A stretch of 64,000 bases of DNA, from contig NC_047065.1 in NCBI RefSeq assembly GCF_902459465.1, forward strand, positions 4,398,309-4,462,308. Reading direction: 5' to 3'. Below the pieces are notes generated by a model. It ran no database searches. It was not told the DNA's origin and saw only the letters and a program-made list of their open reading frames with translations. Shown in pieces: positions 50,443-61,655 of the stretch. The DNA comes from Asterias rubens. Its lineage: Eukaryota > Echinodermata > Asteroidea > Forcipulatida > Asteriidae. How positions within the stretch are numbered: position 1 is the stretch's first letter; every line of letters begins with the position of its first letter. The position numbers and the translations under genes are program-made.

Positions 50443-50554
50443 ACAGTGTACAAGCTTTTGTGGATGTCACACAAAACACACGCCAAAGGTCACTGTTCAC
50501 CGAATTTGACTCCACACGATCGTATTAAAAAAAAATTTGGACAAAGTTTTCAAC

Positions 50555-53500
50555 ATGGCATGTCCAAGAATTCTTTCACAATCTGTGAACCTGTGTTCTA
50601 GAGTATGCAGGGTGTCTGCTCGGGCTACTGCACGTCCGCATTTATTGAACTCTTCATCAAAAATAACAAGGCAGCAAAGTCTTCCAGTGCCACGACAATT
50701 TAGCACATCAACTTCTGACCTCTTGAAAGAAGGTAAAGTTGTCTGTCGTCTCGTAGTGGTGGTCAGGCCCCGTTTTGTAAACACATAAACAGCCCAATGC
50801 AATGGCAATGCATGGCTTGAGCTTTCCCTGAGCTGGCCCAAATTAATGTATTGTCTCTATAAAAAGACTCTAGTCTAGGTCATGTCCTAGACTTAGAGTA
50901 GAGTATTCGTTTGTTACACTTTGAAAACCATTTTTATCCTCTGCTTTATACCAGTTTTCACGCTATTAATTTGTTATGCCTTTTTCTTTGAATTGGGAAA
51001 AAAAATAATGATTTCATATATCAACCGATGCCCTAATTATCTTCATTTGTTAATATTAAGTATGCAAACATGTATTAAAACTTGATGGACATTGAAATGT
51101 TCACACCACACACCGATCTTCGATGACTTCAACTGGCCCCATTTGTTTTGAGTTTTTCCTGTTTTCACGGCAAACGAGAAAGTATGGTTTCCCGGTGAAG
51201 CCATACATGGAAGAAACATCTGCAGTGACTACAAGTGTTCTATGAGACTCTGTGTATGACTGTATAGCCCATAGTTGCCTTCATTTTATTCAAAATATTT
51301 TTTTAAATAAACTTTTAAAATTACCATGGAAACTTGCAAAAAATAAAAAAATAAAAAAAATATAAAAAGTGTGAATAATTACTGGTTTCCAAATCTTTTT
51401 TTTCTTCTTAATATTTGTAATAAAGCGTATAAATAAACAGTGATAACTGAATCAACAAGCTGATGTTTAAATTTTAATATTAATAATAATATTGATGTGA
51501 GGGTTAAAAAATAAAAATCTCTCAAAATATTAGAAAATGATATAAGGCACATGGCTTCTTTAAGCCTCTGTATTTTTTTTCCAGAATGCTCAGCAAAATA
51601 TTCAGTCACATGATTTGATTATCATGAATTGTGAATTGAAATAGTGTTTGATGAAACTTTTTCGGTGGGCAAATATTTATATTAGGCCTCAACATTATGA
51701 CATATTTTTGTACCTTGTAGAAATGCCTCAAATACCAAACTTTTTGCATTTACAAGTGCAAATAACCAGTGGAGCCTTACGTGTTTCTAAGTTTTGGTCA
51801 AGGGAGAGGAGACTCTTTGCTTGGCAAATAAAACCACACAATTTTTATCTAGGGACTGTTCCCCGTTGCTGGAACTCTCTACCAAATCACATTCATCATA
51901 ACATCAACTCACTCCAGACTTTCAAGTGTAAAATTAGAAACGCATCCGTTCTCTTCTCGCCCATAAACCACCTTTTTCTTGGCTTTCTTTTTACCAGCGC
52001 ATTGTATCTCTGCAAAATGCGCTTTATAAGTCTTATTTATTATCATTCTTGAATCTCCCTCTTTGTCCAGGTCGTCTGTTCTCCAAAGATCATGAGTGGA
52101 TTCTACCTGAAGAAGACATACGCACAGGAACTATTGGTATCAGTGACTTTGCCCAGGTGAGAATAGTCAGGCCTGATGATTACCTAAATGATTGTCCAGA
52201 TTTCTGTATTATACTGCTCACTATCAGCTACAAGTTTCCTAAAAGAGATTCCGGCCTCGAATTAAACGACAGCACCCACTAAAATTGCTGAGGTGCCCTA
52301 AGCTTTTGCTGTGGTACCTTTTGAAAAGTTCCAACTTCCTACACTTCCCTCATAAATGGAAGTGCCCCTAAAAAGAGGAAAATTGCCATGCACCTCAAGG
52401 AGTGAAGTTCAGGGCCTGTAGATGTTCGGATCTCTAGGTTTTCCCTTTTTTTGGAAACCCTTTCAGAAGTAAAAGCAGGTCCCAACTTAATGGAGTTGCT
52501 TAAAGTACAAAAGTAGCTAAAGCAAAACAAAAGTATGCTCACCAGCCAAAGCACCATGTCACATGTTCAATTTGTGACTGGTACCTAGCTCATTTCAGCT
52601 AAGCAGAAAATCGTTTAAAAGCAATATTTGGGGCTTACAGGCAGCACCATGAGATTGGGCCACTTTGGCTTGTAGCCTTATTCTGGTTAGCATACTGTTG
52701 TTTTGCTGAGCTAATTTTGTGCTTTTAAAGCAGATCAAGGAAATTGGGCCAAGTTAATGGTTATTACCAGCACTAGCCAGGGAATGATATCGTCCAGCAA
52801 TTATGCAAAGCAACAAATTAAAACTGCACTTTTTCTGTGCACACTGAATGCCGAGTAGCAATGTTCTCATAAATTTTGTGTAGCATTCTGCTCTGCTAAA
52901 CAAGGGAAATCGTTCGCTGCTATCTTTATACCAGAATATTTCCCCCTACCAGTAAGCACTAGTGAAAATCTTAAACATGTTTTAAAATATTCCTCCTCTA
53001 ATTTTTTTTTTTTTCCAGGAAAAACTAGGAGATATAGTGTATATTGAATTGCCCCAGACTGGGATACGTCTAGCCAAGGGAGGTAAGTTTGAACTGTTTT
53101 TCATCATAGCGAGCTAGATGGCTTATAATTTTTGTTTTGGTTTAAAATATTATCTTCCAGGGGTTAGAGACGTACGCAGAGCTAGCTGGTGTTACGGCGC
53201 GCTGCCCATGGTAGCGAGGTTGGATGAGTCTATAAACCTCTGAGATTTGTAACAACTGAGACGTTCCAGGTCTAGAAATAAATGGGAACCTATGCATGGA
53301 TGTAGATGAAGCAAAATGTGAAGTCACAACACAAATCACTGTGGTGATATTGACAACTCATCTTAAAGAAGAATCTTCGCTCTAAAGTGAAATAGAACCG
53401 AGGGCTTAGTACCATAGAGTTAAAGAACTAGAGGGCGCACTGGTGACGCTGTGTGCATAAACGCAACGGGACCATAAGGAGACACGCGCCCCATTTGGTG

Positions 53501-55594
53501 AAGTTCGTTGTACGCACGTTGGATACAAAGTACTAGTTTGTGTGTGTGTTATGATAACGCTATGCAATGCTGTTTTGTAAACTTAGAAAATGGCCGCATA
53601 CCAGTCTGCGTATCTATGTAGGCTTGTGCGCCCTCTGGGTCTTATATATAACTCTATGCTTATAACCCACTAGACCAAGGCTCAAAGTCCAGTACAGTTA
53701 GAATTCTGCAAAAAACCTCACAACCAAACAAGTCCAGTGGTGTTTTCGAGAAATGATTCAAACTATATACAAGAAGTGTTTAAGATTTGCTATTTTAGAA
53801 CTTTGGGTTTAAGTGTGAATTTGTTTTCAAAATGTTTTCTGCGCTCTACCGGAGCGGTTTGATTGTTGACTGTTTGTTGACTGTTTCCTTGGGTTAAGGC
53901 CCTGTCACACAGGCCCCAGTAACAGAAAACGAGAACGAGAACGAGAGCGATAAAAATGCATGCCCTCAAGTGGTTGAATAGGCATGGGCGTATTCTGCGT
54001 GGAGCAATTCAACCAATCGAGGGTGTGCACTTTAATCGTTCTCGTTATCGACCTGTGTGGCGGGGGTGATGGATTGTGTGTGATTGTTGCAAGATTCTGC
54101 AAGAAATACATTTTAAGTGTTCATCTTTGATGTTCCTCCTGCTAGATTCCTATGGTGTGGTTGAGAGTGTGAAGGCAGCAAGTGACCTATGTGCCATGAT
54201 CGATGGTAAAGTCAAACAGACGAACAAGGCTCTGGATAAATCACCCGAATTAGTCAACAGTGATCCACTTGTTGCAGGTATGTTGGATTAAGTCACTATC
54301 AGGGGTGCGTTTTGGCGATCGTAACCAATAACTGTTTTGGTCAATGGTTAGTGATCAACCAATGGTAAGTAAAAAAAAGTTTTGGGTTTTGGCCGCGAAA
54401 ACACACCCTAGATAAATTTAGAAAGGTGGTGCAGTTGTGTTGTCAATTCCCACCCACTCCTTCAACAGTGTAACATTACCGGAAAGTATGCCTACAAATC
54501 ATGTCTCTTCCACTGTATTCTTAAAAAAATTCTTGTGGGTTGGGTGGTTTTTTGCTATGGGGTGGGTTTCAGGGGACATTTCTTGTGACAGGACGGCTTT
54601 GTAGAGGTGCTGGTCACCTGTTCCTCCTCGTCACTCACTGGCTTGGTATTTTTTATAGCTAATTTGATTCTTTATTTCTTTATGTATCGATTTGTATTTC
54701 TATATTTTTATGCCAGTGTAAAGTCTAATAAAACTAAACTAAAACTAAATATAATACAAATTTCCTGTATAATTATGTTAAATTTACTGGTATGTTTGCA
54801 TTTAAGTTGAGTTCAAAATATACATTGTATACAAGGGTCATTAATTACACAGTGTGAGGGTATGCCTTTGGTAATTACTCAACAAATTATTGTCCATACA
54901 ATCTTACTTGGTAAGGAGCACTGCAGAGTGGTTGATATTAAACAACATTGTTAGAAAAAAGAAAATTGTTCACGCTCAGGCAAGGGTGTTTTGTTCTGTC
55001 ATTATATTTCCTGCAACTTCGATGGGCAATAAACCTAAATTTTCATATATTTTTCTATGCATATGTTGGGGCACACCAAGTGAGGATACTGGTCTTTGAT
55101 GGTATACCCTGCCTTTCAGTTGAGTGATTCCGAAGAACAGAGATTTGTCGAAAACATGTTTAATTGCTAGGTCGAGTCCTTGCTTTGCACCCCTACAACA
55201 GATGTAGATTTTTTTCAGAAGTTATTTGTATCCTGTCGCCAGTTTAATATTTCGGAACAAAGGCAAAGAAATATGGAGGTTCTAATACCAGTTGTTTAGT
55301 GCAACGTGAATCCAAGAAGATGCTTGTCTTTTATTGTCCATTTATTTGACATAATAATTTTGCATGATAACTTGTAAACAGAGGGCGCTATACAGATGCT
55401 ACCAAGTGATTATAAAAGTGATCTTAATTGCCATTCGTAGAATTAATTTCCCCTTGTTTTATATTCTTTCCTCTCCCATCTTTCCCACCGTAGGTTGGAT
55501 GTTGAAGATGACAATAGATCATCCAGAACAGTTAGAGGAACTCATGTCACAAGAGGAGTACGAGGAATACATCTCCAAGGCTTCCGACTCATAA
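50555..55594 (+). CDS. GCSH: GCSH, glycine cleavage system H protein (lipoyl carrier), complete
   Basis: Five exons in phase: 50555-50732, 52071-52156, 53019-53082, 54146-54277 and 55494-55594; 186 aa. Residues 1 to about 55 are a Ser/Arg-rich mitochondrial targeting sequence with RQFST near its end. The mature part has the H-protein fold: [35 protein letters not shown], and [11 protein letters not shown] in which Lys119 is the lipoylated residue, and ends in a conserved acidic helix ([14 protein letters not shown]). Family role: the lipoyl arm carries the aminomethyl group among the P, T and L proteins in the matrix, and in some organisms also serves lipoate transfer. The Met at 50555 is chosen because the upstream in-frame codons are in the 5' flank. 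It is slightly longer than human (173 aa), the difference being in the leader. Confidence 0.97.
50733..52070. other. GCSH intron 1
   Basis: Contains A-rich stretches at 51297-51370 and a LINE 3' remnant at 51740-52045 running almost to the exon 2 acceptor. Confidence 0.5.
51740..52045 (+). mobile_element. LINE 3' end in GCSH intron 1
   Basis: The plus-strand translation contains [20 protein letters not shown] and [11 protein letters not shown], the W-N-S-L-P ... F-K pattern of a LINE C-terminus, followed by TGCGCTTTATAAGTCTTATTTATTAT, a common LINE tail. It ends 26 bp before the acceptor at 52070. Confidence 0.6.
52479..52755. mobile_element. Diverged family C element(s)
   Basis: GGTCCCAACTTAATGGAGTTGC at the left; CACCATGAGATTGGGCC near 52650 and CAGATCAAGGAAATTGGGCC near 52745. 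Two overlapping or nested copies are possible. GCSH intron 2. Confidence 0.5.
53417..53662. mobile_element. Family D element, copy 2
   Basis: CATAGAGTTAAAGAACTAG then AGGGCGCACTGGTGACGC at the left; GTGCGCCCTCTGGGTC...ATATAACTCTATG at the right. The interior shares GGACCATAAGGAGACA and AAAATGGCCGCA with 6908-7136. GCSH intron 3. Confidence 0.75.
53899..54066. mobile_element. Inverted-repeat element (family F)
   Basis: GCCCTGTCACACAGG...AACGAGAACGAGA at the left; TCTCGTTATCGACCTGTGTGGC at the right, about 168 bp. GCSH intron 3, ending 80 bp before the lipoyl-site exon. Confidence 0.65.
54296..54412. mobile_element. Small inverted-repeat element
   Basis: GGGGTGCGTTTTGGCGATCG at the left and GGCCGCGAAAACACACCC at the right; an inner pair AACCAATAACTG..GGTTAGTGATCAACCAATGG is also self-complementary in part. 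It starts 18 bp after a GCSH donor. Confidence 0.5.
54600..54760 (+). mobile_element. LINE 3' UTR remnant
   Basis: Ends in TGTAAAGTCTAATAAAACTAAACTAAAACTAAA, an A-rich simple repeat following a T-rich stretch; the tail form is typical of LINE 3' ends. No protein homology can be read, so the call is tentative. GCSH intron 4. Confidence 0.4.
54853..55118 (+). mobile_element. Family A-related, strongly diverged
   Basis: TTTGGTAATTACTCAACAAATTATT, AACATTGTTAGAAA, GCAAGGGTGTTTTGT, GCAACTTCGATG, TGCATATGTTGGGGCACACCAAGTG and CTGGTCTTTGA occur in family A order, but the ends are AGGGTATGCC / GGTATACCCTGCC. An old or subfamily copy. Confidence 0.65.
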
Positions 55595-57262
55595 CCAGAA
55601 AGCACCAAATGTTGCACGTTGAATTTATCTAGTGTTACCCAAGTTGGAGTTTTGCGACTAGTTCTCTTCGCAGTGTTGTTGAACTTTTTCCCCCTGAGAT
55701 TGATTGGTGTTCATCTATAGCTCTTCCCCTGATGTCTGAGGTTAGTTAAGATACATGTAGGTGAGAAGTTCCCGTTGATGCCGTCAGGCAAACAGCGAGT
55801 TGGTAAAATTGTAAACAACCCCTATATTTTGGGGTATTGAGCAAAATGAGGAAGTTGGGGGCAGTAGGGATAAATCATTGGGCGAGTCACAGTGTAGATT
55901 GATCAGTTGCAAATGAAGTGGACTGCATCACCGTTATACCTTTTGTAAACTTGGTTTTGAATTTTGTAGCAAAATAATTCTTTGATCAATAAGTATTGAA
56001 GGATTTATTTTCTGATTTTGAATTCTTTTTTCATACACTGGTTGTAGCTTTACCAACTCTCTTTGTTTCATCCCTTTTGAAATTTAATGTTTTTTTTTTT
56101 TTTTCATTATTATTTCTATTTGTGCACATTTATTTTAGGATAGAACTGAGCACAGTATTTACAAACTTTTAATAGTAATGGTTTGCTCTTTCACTTATCT
56201 TCCAAGACACATTTGATTTGCCTTGCACACGACCGAGAGTTGTGAATTTCAATGAATGGATTTGAGTTGAAGACTTACTTGGGATTGGGGGGGGGGGGTG
56301 AGGGTTCTACATATTACTTACAGTTGAATTTTAATTGAGGGTGTTGTGTTAAAACCAGCAAACGTTGACCCATGGAAAAGGTGCAGGTGCATTATATGGC
56401 TATATGCCCCCCACAACCGTTTATCACCCTCAATTTACTGGATTCTAATTTCCTCTTCTGAATCTGCAAACACCACAGGATAATTTGTTTTTGTGATTTA
56501 ACCAACATTAAATGAAATAATTATCAGATTTATTATATAATGCAGTTTAAAACATGATGTTCATTGGAGCAAAGTTCCGGAAGTATTTCATAGGGCCTGT
56601 TTTGTACTTAAACAAAGATGTTCCAACAGTGGCATTTTTTAAATGCCTTGCCCCTTTGATCTTTGTGTTTCTCAGGTTTGCAAATTTTCTCATAAAATGT
56701 GTACAATTTAACATTCGTTCACAATTGTGTTTCTTTTCTTTTTCTACTTCTCACCCATTAGTGCCTGTATTCATAAACTTGTATAAGCACTGCATCATTT
56801 GATATTTGTTTCCAAGTATTTTGCATATATCAATTGAAACTTTAAAAAGATACCAAAGAATGGTTGAGTAAATCAAAGGGCTTGACTACCCATGGTTGTC
56901 TTGACTTGACTAAGCTCTTAGTCTTGACTGTGTGTATCAATGCCCCAAGCACTTTTATCTGTAATATTCACAACAGCTATCAGCTGTGTTGCTGTCATTA
57001 AAATGTAGGGGTGTCTATATTACCTGTCCCATTGTGGTATTAACAGGGACTTAAACAGTGATGTCTTCTTTTTTAAGTCTTTCAGCTGATAAAAGTTTTA
57101 TGTGCAGGCCTGTATAAACCATTGGTTCTCTTGAATTCCCATGTTTGCACTCTGTGGTAGGTTGTCAAAAATTAGCCGTTAGAGGGCGCTGTCGATGTCA
57201 AGAAGTATCAAAAGAAGACTTGGGTTATTAACACTTTGTTTTGATGTGGCAGTAAATCAGCT
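55595..57262 (+). other. GCSH 3' UTR and flank
   Basis: AT-rich, non-coding. Contains a T run at 56091-56104 and a G11 run at 56287-56297. Strong AATAAA signals are lacking close to the stop codon, so the transcript end cannot be placed. Confidence 0.4.
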
Positions 57263-57512
57263 GGGCCCAATTTCATGGCTCTGCTTACCACCGAATTCTG
57301 CGCTTACGATTGCGATTCCCCGCTTACGTGCAAGCGCCGAATTTCTGCGCTAGCCTTGTAAGCGTAGAATGCCTAGTAACGTGAAGTACGCACGCGCAGA
57401 AGCCCAAATTCGCCGCTAACCCGTAAAATACACTTGCCGTAAGCACAGAATTCCCTGCTTCCGTAAGCGCCGATTCTGTGCTTACGGTAAGCAGAGCCAT
57501 GAAATTGGGCCC
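57263..57512. mobile_element. Family C element, best-preserved copy
   Basis: GGGCCCAATTTCATGGCTCTGC...TTACC and its exact inverse form a TIR of about 27 bp. Interior repeats of CGCTTACG/CGTAAGCG add further self-complementarity. Matches 26768-27003. Confidence 0.85.
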
Positions 57513-58294
57513 TGCTGTACGGCAGCAGAATTACAAAGAGTATTTGACACTGCTTTGTGGTAAGCGGTAAGCAGTTTATATAAGGCTGTTTTTCCCTTCA
57601 AAGGATTTCATGATCCTTAAGATTATACTTCAAGAATTCTTCCTGAAAGAACAGAACACGGTTTGTCTCCGTTTATAGAAACTTTGCTGCCACGGAAAAT
57701 TTCTGTCCCCCGTTATAAAAAATTAAAAAATTGTTATCGTTGTTACTCTCAAACTAAAAAAGGTGTTTCTTGCCTTGTTTTAGATACATATTTAATATGT
57801 ATTTTGTCATGTTGGGTTTGAAAGTATTAAGTTGTTTATTTGTCAAAGATGCTCAAAAGTAGTTAAATCGATTGTGGTTATGGGACAAATTAGCTGCAAA
57901 AAGATTGAGTTTTAAAAATGTATATTTCTTTAAGTTGAACTTTGATTAAATCCAGTTGTTCAATTATTATGTTTATGTTTGTTCTTGATTATTATACTAC
58001 TACTACTGCTAGTCTGTACGGTTTAATGTTGCTTGTTTTCCAAAGTAAAAGGGTTGGATTTATTTATGGTCATGTGACTCATTTCAGCCTGCCTTGATTG
58101 CATGTGACCACACCTCATGGACCCAATCAGCTATTTGTGAGTTGGTATACAAATAATGAATGTTCATAAGAGCAATGGTGCGAATTTTTTCATGAGTTGA
58201 AAGATGGAACATTCCACCTTCCAACGAATGAAAATATCCTCACTACTGCACAAATAAAAAACATTCATTATTTGTTTTATATATGATATTATAG
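57513..58294. other. Convergent intergenic sequence
   Basis: No gene seen. An inverted pair ACAAATAATGAATGTT (about 58150-58165) / AACATTCATTATTTGT (about 58260-58275) suggests one more small hairpin element. Confidence 0.45.
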
Positions 58295-58546
58295 GGTGTG
58301 CTTTCGGTTAGCAGCGCTATAGAATGGAAATCGTACAGTGAGCACAACATCAGCCAAAATAAATAATTTGCCTGTTACATGTAGATTTGTTGTCATGTAC
58401 AATTTGGTGCTTGATCACAAGTTACCACATAAATTGGAATTCATAATACTATAAAAACAGTTGCTATCTCTTTTGTGTATTTACTTATACATGTAAATAC
58501 ACAAAAGAGATTTCCGTTTTATAGTGCTGCTAACCGTTAGCACACC
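58295..58546. mobile_element. Inverted-repeat element (family L) with perfect internal hairpin
   Basis: GGTGTGCTTTCGGTTAGCAG at the left, CTGCTAACCGTTAGCACACC at the right. Inside, TCTCTTTTGTGTATTTAC (58467-58484) and GTAAATACACAAAAGAGA (58493-58510) are perfectly complementary around an 8-base loop. Confidence 0.75.
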
Positions 58547-59202
58547 AAAATTTAAGCTAATCTTCTGGTGCTTACTATATATGAAAAAGACTGGCGTAAC
58601 AATACCAACTATTGGTGAATACCATCTGGCCACCTATTTTTCTTGCTAACCTTTGAAATATTAAAGCAAATATTTCTGCTACAGTTAGCGCTTAAATGTG
58701 GTTATGGTTTAGCAGTGCTATTTGGCTATGGTCTTTGGCCAGGTTTGAATCGATCTTCGTGGGCGAATGCCTTTAACGTAATATCATTTTCTTTGCAATT
58801 GAATCAAGCTGGTTTAGTGAGCTTGTTTTCCTGCTTTTCACTGCTGGTGCCGTTCTTGAAGATGAGTGGTATCAAAACACAATACCACATACTACTAACT
58901 GACCAAGGTTGATGATTAAACATTGGACAATGATTTACAGAGCATGACTTATCAAAATTGAGACCGTGGAGATATTTACCTTTAGAAAAAAAGAACACTT
59001 TGAGACATCCTTTAGTTGGATGAAGTGCTATAACATGTAAGAACTGCACGCTCTTGTTATTAATTTGTAACAAGATAATTTGACGACTCAGTCTGAGTAT
59101 TGCTTAATTCATCATCTTCCAGAAAGCAGATCCTCACTCACTTCTGATTGGTCAGCAGATTGTTCCCCCCCCCCACCCCATTATTAAGCCTGGTAACCAA
59201 AT

Positions 59203-59480
59203 TTAAAGGCAGTGGACACCACTGGTAATTACTCAAAATAATTTTTAGCATAAAACCGTTCTTGGTAACACGTAATGAGGAGAGGTTGATAGTATAAAAC
59301 ATTGTGAGAAACGGCTTCCTCTGAAGTAATGTAGTTTTCGAGAAAGAAGTAATTTTCAACGAATTTCGTTGACCAATCGAGCTCAAATTTTCACAGGTTT
59401 GTTATTTTATGCATATGTTGAGATGCACCAAGTGAGAAGACTGGTTTTTGACAATTACCAATAGTGTCCAGTGTCTTTAA
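59203..59480 (+). mobile_element. Family A MITE, internally deleted
   Basis: TTAAAGGCAGTGGACACCAC to TAGTGTCCAGTGTCTTTAA; the central hairpin and CACACAACTTCGTG segment are missing. Confidence 0.85.
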
Positions 59481-59549
59481 CGATGAACACCTGTGTGACT
59501 GTTCTGCTGTATCTCTGTTCGTCTCAGTAAGCTTTGCATTGATGCATTA

Positions 59550-59866
59550 TACATTGGGTTTCTTGCTATAACGCCATCTGTTTATCTTTTTGCTGGGTAA
59601 ATTTTGTTCTTTTGAGAAGTTGTCTTGCTTTATATTCTACTACCGCCAAGTAGATTTTAAGGAATTCGGGAGACATCTTAGTTACGAAAGGAACCGTCCT
59701 TTTTAACCACTACCTGGGTGGAAGGTAGGCAATTGGCCGGTACTACTATGTTTGCTTTAAAAGTGGATCGAGGGGACTTCTCGCTGTAAACTTCAATACC
59801 GTGTTGTGAGTCCTTAATATTGGTCTCAACATTTAAACTAAAAGCTTGCTCTTTTCATCGTCAGGG
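59550..59866 (-). mobile_element. Family O repeat, complete but diverged copy
   Basis: Reverse of 24361-24692: TGCTATAACGCCATCTG..., TTGTCTTGCTTTATATTCTAC..., ACCTGGGTGGAAGGTAGGC, ending in a hammerhead-like motif on the minus strand (59835-59866). Confidence 0.55.
59835..59866 (-). ncRNA. Hammerhead-like core, second family O copy
   Basis: Minus strand: CTGACGA, one T, then (G)AAAAG - AGCAAG - CTTTT, then a degenerate TAAAT where GAAAC is expected. Relative to 24361-24392 two stem pairs changed on both sides (T-A to A-T, C-G to A-T), keeping the helix. The core GAAA is damaged, so this copy should be inactive. Confidence 0.35.
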
Positions 59867-59880
59867 GATTTGTACATTAA

Positions 59881-61655
59881 ACACATTACAAAATAAAAGA
59901 AACACTCAAAATGAAAAAAGAACCCCTAAGACAAACCATTGATTTCAATTATAAAAAAATATTTACTTCACAGTGACACCAAGTGCATAATATACAGTAT
60001 TGGTTGATTGCATTTTTGAAAAAATATTACTTCCATTAAAAATTCATAGTTTTATTACTATTCCCTGCAGAAACTGTTTTGGTCTGGGAATGCAGATAGA
60101 TTGAAGCATGTCACTTGTAAAGCATCGGTTTACTTGGCTTCAAGGTAGTCTTGAGTTGGCCAATAAACGTCATAGGAAGAGATCACACTAAAATGATAAA
60201 TGCATTCTCCAGCAAAAGGTTGTGTTTCTGCCTGAATCACACACTACAATGTACTTCTATATAGTACATACATTTATTAATATTAATGCACAGTTTAAGA
60301 ATAAGCGACTCTCCAAATTCATTGTAAAACTAAGCACACAAATTAGAGCCTTTGGAACGCTAGGTGACTTACCAAGTATATTTCTATTGTTTATGTAGTT
60401 CTGAGCATGTACACATCACCACAGAGAATAATGGATTTACCTAGTAAGTATGTAGCGTCCCAAAAGTCCCCCATTGCAAGCACTACAGAAACACATTACC
60501 ACAGAGAATAATGGATTTACCTAGTAAGTATGTAGCGTCCCAAAAGTCCCCCATTGCAAGCACTACAGAAATAAAGTTATCCTTTCACTTCAGTGTAGGA
60601 GATAGAAAAGCATTTGATGTAATGTGGAAAAATGTGAAACTTCTGATCTAAATTCTATTTACTACCCAGACTTGAGGGCTAGCTTATAGGCTTACGATCA
60701 ATACGTTGGTCCGAGAAAGCGTACATTTCCCTGGTAAGTGTACTGCCACCCAGGGTCCTGGAATTTTTCCTCTCCACCGGTGACGAATGAGCTTCTCCTT
60801 AAGTCTGAGGGTTAATAGACCTTTGTTCTATAGGATCTTGCCCTGTTTTAAAAAACAGCTTTATGCATTTTGTGTTTATTTGTAAAGTAAGGATAGTACA
60901 AATATAGGAATTACTTCCATTTTCTTAGAATTGTCGTTTTTCCAGAATTTTATGCCGCTTGAATCAAGTTTTTGAAAGTGCTGAAAGATCCTCAGAAATT
61001 TTTAGTCAAAATGCATAAAACCTTACTTTTATGCAATTCCCTGGTATAAGTGTAATCCTTTGTGAAAAACATTGTTTAATTCGCTATTTTTGCTTAGTAC
61101 GGTTAAATAGGTAAAAACAAATCTACAAAACTACAACCACTGAACCTGCCATAAATTACCACCCAAAATCAGTAGTTCACCCTGTAAGCATATCTAAAAT
61201 TTTACCTCCAAGAATTGATTATCAGTGTGAATGAACTATACCAAAGATAAGATAGTGAGGTCAGGAATTAAATAAAAGGGGGTCCAGACCCCCTGGCAAA
61301 ATAATGTCAGTGGCATCATTGCAGACGATGGTGTGTGCATTGCAACCTATAAGTGTAGTAAGAATCACACTATGCATCATCTACAGTGGGCACTTGTCAT
61401 GAAAATTTGCGTAAGTTCAAAGTGGCTTTATCGTCTGCAGTGAGTACTTTTCTTCCCTATTTAATCACCCAAAAGCAAAAAAGTTGAACAATTTAATGAC
61501 CCGCCTTATGAAATGATGCAATCGCACACCAGTTTGTTTTAAATGTGAACTATTAAGGGACATGATTTCGTTGAAATGCAAGGAACGGTTAAACTTGTCA
61601 TTCAAATAAACAAATTATCACTCCAGCAATCACGCTTCTGACACCATTTATTTAT
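59881..61655. other. Convergent intergenic sequence and probable 3' UTR of the MsrA-like gene
   Basis: Mostly unique, AT-rich sequence without coding features. It contains the 80-bp tandem duplication at 60421-60580. Confidence 0.45.
60421..60580. repeat. 80-bp near-perfect tandem duplication
   Basis: ACAGAGAATAATGGATTTAC and the following roughly 60 bases recur at offset 80 with almost no change, implying a recent event. Confidence 0.95.

Larger units (their letters stand above)
46814..50554. other. Divergent intergenic region between MYLIP and GCSH
   Basis: Both promoters must lie here. Near MYLIP there is a GC-richer stretch at about 47260-47460, and a TACGTCAT (CRE-like) at about 47380. 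Also present: C20 at 48146-48165, partial family O, a 560-bp family A palindrome, and a 207-bp tandem duplication next to GCSH. No additional gene was recognised. Confidence 0.5.

Noticed and set aside
50497-50841. 114-codon minus-strand open frame over GCSH exon 1
   Set aside because: Antisense shadow of the GCSH leader exon, without any recognisable domain.
60421-60580. CRISPR-like or satellite array
   Set aside because: Just two adjacent 80-bp copies, without spacers; a simple tandem duplication in an animal genome.
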